Origin: an uncultured Mycoplasmatota bacterium
Lineage (GTDB): Bacteria; Bacillota_I; Bacilli_A; RF39; UBA660
Assembly: GCA_900546055.1 (NCBI GenBank)
Contig: URBG01000026.1
Location: 1-19,142, forward strand
Direction: 5' to 3'
Length of the DNA stretch: 19,142 nt
Part shown: piece by piece, positions 14,192 to 19,142 of the stretch
Numbering within the stretch: position 1 is the first letter of the stretch
Layout of the letters: every line of letters starts with the position of its first letter
Notes under the pieces: generated by a model
The model's database searches: none
What the model saw: the letters and a program-made list of their open reading frames with translations, nothing else
Told to the model about the DNA's origin: nothing
Made by a program: the position numbers and the translations under genes

Positions 14192-15013
14192 ATGCCAGAA
14201 TTACCAGAGGTGGAGACTGTCAAGAACACTTTAAAAAGACAGGTTTTAAATAAGAAAATAGAATTAGCTAGTATTTATTGGGATAATATTATTGCTTTTC
14301 CAGAGGTTTCTTTATTTAAAAAAAGAATTCAAAATCAAAGAATTAATAATATTTTAAGACGAGGTAAGTGGTTAATGTTTGAGCTTGATGACTATTTCCT
14401 TTTATCACATTTACGTATGGAAGGTAAATATTTTATTCGTAATAAAGGTGACGAGAGAAATAAACACGAGCACGTGATTTTCTTATTTGATGATGGGACA
14501 GAGCTTCGTTATCACGATACTAGAAAGTTTGGAAAAATGTATTTAGTTGATAAGGAAAATGCTTATGATGTTAAACCGTTATGTGAACTTGGTCTTGAGC
14601 CTTGGGATGAGAATTTAACGGTAGAATATCTTAGAAGAAAATTAAAAAACAAGCCAATTAAAACAGAACTTTTGGATCAGGGAACGATTGTAGGTATTGG
14701 TAATATATATGTTGATGAGATTTTATTTTTAAGTAAAATTCATCCTGTTAAATTAGCTGGGGATCTTAGTGATAAGGAACTATCTGATATTATAAAATAT
14801 ACTAAGGTTACTTTGGAAAAAGCGATTGAACTTGGTGGAACTACAGTTAAGAGTTATACTTCAAGTGAAGGGGTTCATGGTAAATTTCAAAATGAGTTAC
14901 TAGTTCATACTAAAAATGAATGTCCAGTTTGTCATGGTGAAATTGTGAAGACTGTTGTTGGTGGACGTGGGACTTATTATTGTCCAGTTTGCCAAAAGGA
15001 AGATAATATATGA
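14192..15013 (+). CDS. mutM: Formamidopyrimidine-DNA glycosylase (8-oxoguanine repair)
   Basis: A 273-residue bifunctional base-excision enzyme that removes 8-oxoG and Fapy lesions and cuts the abasic strand. All key features are present: the N-terminal MPELPEVETV with catalytic Pro after Met removal and E3; K59 in RRGKW; the intercalating SHLRMEGKY; the helix-two-turn-helix LLDQGTIVGIGNIYVDEILF with N171; and a C-terminal zinc finger with C244, C247, C264, C267 and R259 in GGRGTYYC. Length is normal. The ATG follows AGGAGGTTTGG. Its stop overlaps the start of the hydrolase gene by 4 bases (ATGA at 15010-15013), so the two were one operon before the hydrolase frame was broken. Confidence 0.96.
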   Translation: MPELPEVETVKNTLKRQVLNKKIELASIYWDNIIAFPEVSLFKKRIQNQRINNILRRGKWLMFELDDYFLLSHLRMEGKYFIRNKGDERNKHEHVIFLFDDGTELRYHDTRKFGKMYLVDKENAYDVKPLCELGLEPWDENLTVEYLRRKLKNKPIKTELLDQGTIVGIGNIYVDEILFLSKIHPVKLAGDLSDKELSDIIKYTKVTLEKAIELGGTTVKSYTSSEGVHGKFQNELLVHTKNECPVCHGEIVKTVVGGRGTYYCPVCQKEDNI

Positions 15014-15998
15014 TTACGTTAAATGCCTTTAATGATTCTGAAATTCAAAAAATTTCAAATGATAAGATTAATTATATAAATGGCATTTTGGTTCAAGTTC
15101 CAGCAAATTCAGATAAAAATTTTAACTTTGGTTATATGCTTTTTATTCCGGAGGAAATATCTAATAATACGACGTTAATTGTTGAGGGGGCTAATACGGG
15201 ACATTGCGCAGATATGGAAACAGCAAAACAGGATGTAATAGATGAAGTTAAGAGTTTTTCTCTTTAATTTATAGGTGGAACGAAACTACTAATTTTCCAA
15301 TATTAACACCAATTTTCCCAAGGATATTTGCTGACGGGAAACCAATTTATACGCATATGTTAACGAGTGATGTTTTAAGATGCGAATCATATGGACTTAC
15401 AAGAATTGATAAACAATTAATTGAAATGATTAATGATGCAAGGGAAAGACTTTTGAAAAACGGGATATTTTCAGATGATAAAATTATTATTGATGGTTTT
15501 TCGGCTTCTAGTAAGTTTGCGAATAGGTTTACTTTGTTGCATCCAGAGGTGGTTAAATTAGCTATTGGTGGTGGAATTAGTGGTTGTTTGACTTTACCAA
15601 TAAGAGAAATTAATGGCGAAAAATTATTTTATCCTGTCGGAATAGGGGATTTGCCTGAAATAACTGATGAGAAAATTAAAGAATTTTTGGATGTTAAGCA
15701 GTTTTACTATATGGGGATGAATGACACGAATGATCCTTTTGCTATAGACGAAGTTCGTAAGGGACCAATATATAGTGATATAATAAGTGAAAGTGAAGCC
15801 ACACAGTTATATAAGTTTTTAGGTGCTGATATGTTAGGATCTAGGTGGACTAAAACTCAAGAATTTTATCGTAAACTAGGTTGTAATGTGGAGTTTGGTT
15901 CTTATGAGGGTGAGGGCCATAGACCTCATGCTGCTTCATCTAAGGTTATAAGTTTATTAGAACAGAATTTGCCCTATAAAAAAGATAAAGTTATTTAA
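15010..15998 (+). pseudogene. Alpha/beta hydrolase-like gene broken by a frameshift
   Basis: Two adjacent frames together make one protein. The first (15010-15267, 85 codons, MITLNAFNDSEIQ) gives the N-terminal strands with LFIPEEIS and LIVEGANTGHCADMETA. The second is open from at least 15261 to 15998 and continues through NFPILTPIFPR and YTHMLTSDV. It reaches the nucleophile elbow DGFSAS (Ser codon 15501-15503) and a likely catalytic His in GEGHRPHA. The join needs a one-base shift near 15250-15270, where a T5 run and CTCTTT lie, so a lost or gained T is the simplest cause. The order matches secreted or cytosolic alpha/beta hydrolases with a PxLxPxFPRP motif; the substrate is unknown. The 5' end overlaps mutM by 4 bases (AAAGGAAG site). 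The 3' end overlaps tmcAL by 8 bases. A sequencing error cannot be ruled out. Confidence 0.75.
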
Positions 15999-16049
15999 TA
16001 ATGGGTTTATGTTTATACTCCATTAATGTTAAATTAACTTTATCTTTTT
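15979..16049. terminator. Long bidirectional hairpin shared by two convergent genes
   Basis: AAAAAGATAAAGTTA (15979-15993) is a perfect 15-bp match to TAACTTTATCTTTTT (16035-16049). Inside it, TTTAATAATGG (15994-16004) pairs with CCATTA (16020-16025) and TTAAA (16029-16033), leaving 15 loop bases. In both directions the hairpin ends in T runs. It contains the stop codons of both the hydrolase frame and tmcAL and encodes their last residues. Confidence 0.75.
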
Positions 16050-17124
16050 CTTTGGCATAATAGATGTAACTTACTTTCATTTCAATTTCGAGCATTTTAT
16101 ATTTATTAGTGTATCCAGTGATTATTGGTAATTTTGATTCTTTTTTAATACCTCTTAAATATTTTTGTCCTTGTTTGGTAAAACCTAAAACTCTGATATA
16201 TTCTGGTTCTTTAAAGGTTTTGGCATCATTTTTAGTAAAACCACAAAGGATATTAGTAAACATGCGATTTATTTTATTGTAGGTATATCTTTTAGTTTTG
16301 ACTTTAGCAATCAATTCTGCGAGACTAGTTGCTTCAAAAATGTATTTTTTAATACGGTTTTCAATTCCTTCGTCGACATTTAGATATTGATTTAGGTTAT
16401 TTATTTCACTAATTATTTTATATTTTAGAAGGCTAAAGTATTGTTCATTGAAATGCATGTTATTTTGAAGTGCTTGATATGTTTCTTTTGGGACATATTC
16501 TTTGATATTTTTATGATGTTTAATAGCTTCTCTAATACTGGTAGCAGAAGTTATTTTACTTTTTAATTCTTTACTATGGTAGTCATTGGTTCTTTGAATA
16601 GTGATAGGGGTAATATTACTACCATCTAGCTCTTTAATATAGCTTAAGCCTAATAAATCATTTGGACTATCTATTTTTATTTTTGTTAGACTATGAACAG
16701 CTTTTGATAAACTGGTTGGATAGCTAATGCCGTCTGCCATATATTTTTTTACTAATTTATCAAATTTTTCTGTTTTTTGGATTTTAGCTATTTTCTTTAA
16801 TTCTATCGGGGTTAATGTCTCGGTACCGAAGACAATTTTATCAATATTAAGATTTTTTAGGATTGTAATTGCACCATGAGCAAAAATATCAGCTGATTGG
16901 ATACTAAAGACGAATGGAAGTTCAATTACTAAGTCGACATAGTTTAAAGCTATTTCGGTTTTTCTCCACTTGTCAATGATACTAACATCACCTCTTTGAG
17001 TGAAGTTTCCACTCATAACTAAAATTATTGTGCTGTCAGGAGCTATTTCTTTAATTTTATTTATGTGATGAATATGCCCATTATGAAAGGGGTTATACTC
17101 GCAAATTATTCCGATACTTTCCAT
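15991..17124 (-). CDS. tmcAL: tRNA(Met) cytidine acetate ligase TmcAL
   Basis: A 377-residue cytosolic enzyme (formerly YlbM/DUF795) that makes N4-acetylcytidine at the wobble base of elongator tRNA-Met using ATP and acetate. The N-terminal nucleotidyltransferase fold shows GIICEYNPFHNGH (HNGH at 14-17), MSGNFTQRGD at 37-46, DLVIELPF, and the SATSIREA motif at 193-200. These match the family well. Length is close to the usual 390-410. The ATG is preceded by AAAGGAGGTAACA. It lies 49 bases after the YbaK-type gene on the same strand, but a terminator stands between them and I see no promoter, so expression may depend on read-through. It converges on and overlaps the hydrolase frame by 8 bases. 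Confidence 0.93.
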   Translation of the reverse strand: MESIGIICEYNPFHNGHIHHINKIKEIAPDSTIILVMSGNFTQRGDVSIIDKWRKTEIALNYVDLVIELPFVFSIQSADIFAHGAITILKNLNIDKIVFGTETLTPIELKKIAKIQKTEKFDKLVKKYMADGISYPTSLSKAVHSLTKIKIDSPNDLLGLSYIKELDGSNITPITIQRTNDYHSKELKSKITSATSIREAIKHHKNIKEYVPKETYQALQNNMHFNEQYFSLLKYKIISEINNLNQYLNVDEGIENRIKKYIFEATSLAELIAKVKTKRYTYNKINRMFTNILCGFTKNDAKTFKEPEYIRVLGFTKQGQKYLRGIKKESKLPIITGYTNKYKMLEIEMKVSYIYYAKEKDKVNLTLMEYKHKPIIK

Positions 17125-17146
17125 TGTTACCTCCTTTATTATTGGT

Positions 17147-17174
17147 AAAAAAATATGTTTGAATTAACATATTT
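17147..17174 (-). terminator. Intrinsic terminator of the YbaK-type gene
   Basis: On the minus strand AAATATGTT (17174-17166) pairs perfectly with AACATATTT (17159-17151), followed by U (A at 17147-17153). The stem begins in the TAA stop codon. Confidence 0.75.
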
Positions 17175-17668
17175 TATTCTTTTTCTAAATATAAAACGTT
17201 AGGATAACTATAGTTTAAGATTTTTTCTAAGTCTTTTGTTTTAATTTCTGCCGACATATCAGGAACGCCGACTGAGCAGATAAAAGCTTCATAGTCTAAA
17301 ACAATTTTATCAAGGATTACAGTATCAACAATGTTATTATCATAACCAAAAGCAGCTACGCTACCAGGAATGCAGCCAATGATTTCGGTCATTTCCTCAC
17401 TATTAACGATGTTAACTTTTTCACCGATTAAGTTTTTTATCTTTTTAGAATCTAATTTTTGGTCTTCAGTTGTTATGTAAATATAAAATTTTCCGGATTT
17501 TCCTTTAACAAATAAACTTTTAGTTTCTTTACCAGTCCATCCTAATTCTTCATCTACTTTGGCTGCAATTTCAAAATTTAAAATTGGTTCGTGGTTAGCT
17601 AATTTACAGTCCACATTTAGTTTTTTTAATGTGGTTAAAACATTTTCTTTGATTTGTTCTTTATTCAT
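17174..17668 (-). CDS. YbaK/ProX-type aminoacyl-tRNA editing protein
   Basis: A 164-residue single-domain protein of the YbaK/prolyl-tRNA-editing fold, which hydrolyses wrongly charged tRNA (Ala- or Cys-tRNA-Pro in known members). Visible marks are the conserved Lys at K50 in ETKSLFVKGKSGKFY and the GxxPGS loop G98-C-I-P-G-S103 followed by VAAFGY. KLDSKKIKNLIGEKVNIVNSEE is the usual connecting helix. It resembles free-standing ProX/PrdX-like proteins more than the EbsC group, but the exact substrate cannot be read. The ATG is preceded by AGGTGAT, and an extended -10 lies 17 bases before it. TmcAL follows on the same strand, so two tRNA-related genes sit together. Confidence 0.87.
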   Translation of the reverse strand: MNKEQIKENVLTTLKKLNVDCKLANHEPILNFEIAAKVDEELGWTGKETKSLFVKGKSGKFYIYITTEDQKLDSKKIKNLIGEKVNIVNSEEMTEIIGCIPGSVAAFGYDNNIVDTVILDKIVLDYEAFICSVGVPDMSAEIKTKDLEKILNYSYPNVLYLEKE

Positions 17669-17684
17669 TATATCACCTATTGGT

Positions 17685-17693
17685 ATTATAGCA
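17685..17693 (-). promoter_or_regulatory. Extended -10 promoter of the YbaK-type gene
   Basis: On the minus strand TGCTATAAT (17693 to 17685). The -10 to ATG distance is 17, giving a leader of about 10 bases. An AAT/TAA trinucleotide run (about 17711-17731) lies just upstream and could act as an AT-rich UP-like element. Confidence 0.6.
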
Positions 17694-17710
17694 CATTTTG
17701 ATTTAAAACT

Positions 17711-17731
17711 TAAATAATAATAATAATAATT
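17711..17731. repeat. AAT/TAA trinucleotide run
   Basis: About six tandem AAT units lie between the terminator of the membrane-protein gene and the YbaK promoter. Such runs are prone to slippage and could vary in length between strains. Confidence 0.6.
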
Positions 17732-17740
17732 ATAGCTTAT

Positions 17741-17771
17741 AAAAAAGTTAGAAAATTATTTTCCAACTTTT
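17741..17771 (-). terminator. Intrinsic terminator of the small membrane protein gene
   Basis: On the minus strand AAAAGTTGGAAAA (17771-17759) pairs with TTTTCTAACTTTT (17755-17743) with one G-U pair around a 3-nt loop, then U. The G-U pair makes the stem complete only on the minus strand. Confidence 0.8.
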
Positions 17772-17786
17772 ATTGTTAAAATTGTG

Positions 17787-18110
17787 TTACATTAAATTTA
17801 AAAAATGGCCAGCTACGCCAATAAGGCTACCTAAAACGATAGACATAACAGTCATTGCAATTGGACTTTTTTTGTCTTCTTTGGCAACTAAGATAATTAC
17901 TGGGAGCGCTAATAAGAAAGCAACAACTCCACCTCTTAACCACCAAAGACTGCCAAACCAATCTACACTAAATATAATAAATGGGATAATCAAATAATAT
18001 ACAAAGGCAGAGGCTGTAGAAAATTTATCTACTTTCATTTTTATCATTGGCAATATATCGATAACGCCAGCGATGATTCCGATTAATAATGTTAATAATA
18101 CAAACTCCAT
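17787..18110 (-). CDS. Small four-helix membrane protein of unknown function
   Basis: A 107-residue, very hydrophobic protein starting MEFVLLTLLIG. Helices lie at about 2-20, 31-49, 57-76 and 84-104, with short loops that contain the only charged patches (KMKVDK, AKEDKKS). A DILPMIKMK motif follows helix 1 and a WFGSLWWLRGG segment precedes helix 3. I do not recognise a named family. It has a terminator just downstream, a plausible promoter upstream, and only a weak GAGAG ribosome site before its ATG. It is transcribed divergently from yceD-rpmF. Confidence 0.75.
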   Translation of the reverse strand: MEFVLLTLLIGIIAGVIDILPMIKMKVDKFSTASAFVYYLIIPFIIFSVDWFGSLWWLRGGVVAFLLALPVIILVAKEDKKSPIAMTVMSIVLGSLIGVAGHFLNLM

Positions 18111-18197
18111 ATTTTCTCTCTTTTCTATTTATATTTTTTAGGATTAGTAAAATTGTTTAATATAGGTGCTCTATAATATCACTTCCATGTTTTTTTT

Positions 18198-18226
18198 ATT
18201 ATATAATATATTTTACTTTAATACAA
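18198..18226 (-). promoter_or_regulatory. Promoter of the small membrane protein gene
   Basis: On the minus strand TTGTAT (18226-18221), a 17-base spacer, then TATAAT (18203-18198). The leader would be about 80 bases. Confidence 0.55.
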
Positions 18227-18248
18227 TCATTTGAAAGGTTACTTGACA

Positions 18249-18278
18249 TTTTGGCGAATTTTGGGAGTCTTTGGAGAA
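18249..18278 (+). repeat. Three 10-bp-phased TTTGG repeats upstream of yceD-rpmF
   Basis: TTTTGGCGAA (18249-18258), TTTTGGGAGT (18259-18268) and CTTTGGAGAA (18269-18278) place TTTGG on one face of the helix at an exact 10-base period. They lie directly upstream of the yceD promoter. The layout recalls MraZ boxes (TGGGN with 5-base spacers), but the match is imperfect. Confidence 0.45.
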
Positions 18279-18293
18279 TGTTACTATAATAAT

Positions 18294-18322
18294 TTGCTTT
18301 ATAAAGACTTTTCGTATATAAT
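18294..18322 (+). promoter_or_regulatory. Promoter of the yceD-rpmF unit
   Basis: TTGCTT (18294-18299), a 17-base spacer and TATAAT (18317-18322). A second TATAAT at 18285-18290 with TTGGGA at 18261-18266 could be a tandem upstream promoter overlapping the TTTGG repeats. Confidence 0.6.
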
Positions 18323-18342
18323 GTTAATGCGAGGTGATGTTA

Positions 18343-18819
18343 TTGCAGATCGATATTGCTAATTTACATTCAGGTTTAGAGGATTTTGTAACTATTGATG
18401 AAACATATTCTTTTGATAATGAAATGTTAAAAGATACAGAAATTATCGAACTTAGTGGAGTGAAGATTACAGGTGATATTACTAAAAATAGTTTAGATGA
18501 ATATATTATAGATGTAGTAGTTACCGGAACAATGGTACTTCCGTGTGCTTTAACATTAAAACCGGTAGATTATCATTTTGAAACAGATATTACAGGTAAT
18601 TTAGCGCAAATTTGTGAAGAATTTGGAGAAAATTACGAAAACAATCAAAAAACTATTGATATTTTGCCAATAATATGGGAAAATATATTAATGGAAATTC
18701 CCATTAAAGTTGTTAGTGATGACATCAGTGATGTAAAAACTAAAGGAGACGGTTGGGAACTAATTACCGATGAAGAAGTGGTAAATCCTAGCTTAGCTAA
18801 ATTAAAAGACTTATTATAG
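18343..18819 (+). CDS. yceD: YceD (DUF177) family protein, TTG start
   Basis: A 158-residue acidic protein of the DUF177 family, almost always encoded before rpmF and linked to 23S rRNA or ribosome assembly. The start is TTG at 18343, because GAGGTGATG (18331-18339) is the ribosome site; the GTG and ATG inside that site are not usable. The N-terminus MQIDIANLHSG and the central VTGTMVLPCALTLKPVDYHF match the family pattern. The usual CxxC there (CSRCL) keeps only C68. The acidic C-terminus ends NPSLAKLKDLL, the common ending before L32. The rpmF start is 12 bases after its stop, so both are co-transcribed and perhaps coupled. Confidence 0.88.
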   Translation: MQIDIANLHSGLEDFVTIDETYSFDNEMLKDTEIIELSGVKITGDITKNSLDEYIIDVVVTGTMVLPCALTLKPVDYHFETDITGNLAQICEEFGENYENNQKTIDILPIIWENILMEIPIKVVSDDISDVKTKGDGWELITDEEVVNPSLAKLKDLL

Positions 18820-18831
18820 GAGGTGTGAAGA

Positions 18832-19020
18832 ATGGCTGTACCAGCTAGAAAAGTAAGTAATACTAGAGGTAGAAAACGTCGTACACATTATAAAATAGAT
18901 GAAAAGACTACAACAAAGTGTCCTAAATGTGGCGCTGACGTAAAACCACATAGAGTTTGTAAAGCGTGTGGAACTTATAAAGGAAAAGAAGTTATTAATG
19001 TAGAAGAAGCAGCTGAATAG
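18832..19020 (+). CDS. rpmF: Ribosomal protein bL32, zinc-binding form
   Basis: A 62-residue large-subunit protein. The N-terminus MAVPARKVSNTRGRKRRTHYK is the L32 hallmark and is rich in Arg and Lys for rRNA contact. The C+ zinc ribbon is intact: C30-x2-C33 and C43-x2-C46 (CPKCG, CKACG). It ends with an acidic tail VEEAAE. The ATG follows AGGAGGTGTGAAG. Its stop is part of a weak hairpin, and a stronger terminator follows. The presence of the zinc form, with no sign of a zinc-free version here, is the ordinary state. Confidence 0.97.
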   Translation: MAVPARKVSNTRGRKRRTHYKIDEKTTTKCPKCGADVKPHRVCKACGTYKGKEVINVEEAAE

Positions 19021-19031
19021 TTGTTTTTTTT
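19010..19031 (+). terminator. Weak hairpin with U run at the rpmF stop
   Basis: CAGCT (19010-19014) pairs with AGTTG (19019-19023), including one G-U pair, followed by eight T. The TAG stop (19018-19020) spans loop and stem. Confidence 0.5.
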
Positions 19032-19077
19032 CTTATGTTATATTTTGTTTTCTTTTTTATATTAAATTATTAACTTA

Positions 19078-19108
19078 ACTCCAGTCAAAAAAAGACTAGA
19101 GTTTTTTT
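19078..19108 (+). terminator. Intrinsic terminator of yceD-rpmF
   Basis: ACTCCAGTC (19078-19086) pairs with GACTAGAGT (19094-19102) with one mismatch around an A7 loop, then seven T. Confidence 0.8.
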
Positions 19109-19128
19109 GTGGATTTAGGTTGAAATAG

Positions 19129-19134
19129 TTGACA
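19129..19134 (+). promoter_or_regulatory. Probable -35 box of the next gene (cut by the window edge)
   Basis: A perfect TTGACA lies 27 bases after the terminator, followed by a G run. The -10 would fall beyond the end of the window. Confidence 0.5.
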
Positions 19135-19142
19135 ATAGGGGG

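Noticed and set aside
15250..15268. Programmed -1 frameshift in the hydrolase gene
   Set aside because: No classical X-XXY-YYZ heptamer in the right phase and no stimulatory structure seen; a simple indel is more likely.
17773..17997. Plus-strand open frame opposite the four-helix protein
   Set aside because: It lies antisense to a gene with its own promoter and terminator and lacks start signals.
18334..18339. GTG or ATG start for yceD
   Set aside because: Both codons are part of the GAGGTGATG ribosome site; TTG at 18343 fits spacing and family length.
1..19142. CRISPR arrays, tRNA or rRNA genes, complete insertion sequences
   Set aside because: No regularly spaced repeats, cloverleaf-like sequences, rRNA segments or transposase genes with terminal repeats were seen on either strand.

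Overview
The window looks like chromosomal DNA of a low-GC, AT-rich Bacillota, probably an uncultured Bacilli-type gut lineage. The evidence is Shine-Dalgarno starts with occasional TTG initiation, TGnTATAAT (extended -10) promoters, a tRNA-sensing T-box leader before serS, a Bce-type peptide-sensing module, TmcAL, and a DNA polymerase I whose proofreading site looks degenerate. This assignment rests on gene content and composition only; no database search was possible.

The left end (1 to about 555) is different. A GC-rich gene tail (about 56% GC) is followed by the start of a D12-class DNA adenine methylase. At an A-rich stretch near 541-557 this runs in frame into a secreted CBM/InlB-repeat protein that has lost its own start. 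This is either a recombination junction in a mobile element or an assembly misjoin. It is followed by a DUF2798 membrane protein and, convergently, a decayed lipoprotein gene with a frameshift and an internal stop.

The middle (2660-9123) is housekeeping: polA, a cation-diffusion-facilitator metal exporter, a T-box with a serine (UCU) specifier controlling a small unknown protein plus serS, and a zinc-dependent medium-chain dehydrogenase. Then comes a complete Bce-like unit (9148-14045). A response regulator and an intramembrane-sensing kinase are transcribed from a consensus promoter. A separate activator-type promoter, preceded by a TTACA-N4-TGTAA operator, drives a tiny membrane protein, the ABC ATPase, the ten-helix permease and a second small membrane protein. 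The kinase and permease would sense an antimicrobial peptide in the membrane, the regulator would switch on the transporter, and the transporter would confer protection.

The right part holds mutM, with a leader able to form two exclusive hairpins. It overlaps a frameshifted alpha/beta hydrolase by 4 bases. On the minus strand lie tmcAL, a YbaK-type tRNA-editing gene and a small membrane protein; on the plus strand the yceD-rpmF pair closes the window. Almost every transcription unit ends in an intrinsic terminator whose hairpin incorporates the stop codon. The convergent hydrolase and tmcAL genes share one 26-bp hairpin. The most noteworthy observations are the chimeric methylase, the Bce operator placed at about -42 that also resembles a terminator, the mutM leader switch, the 10-bp-phased TTTGG repeats before yceD-rpmF, and several unannotated small membrane proteins.
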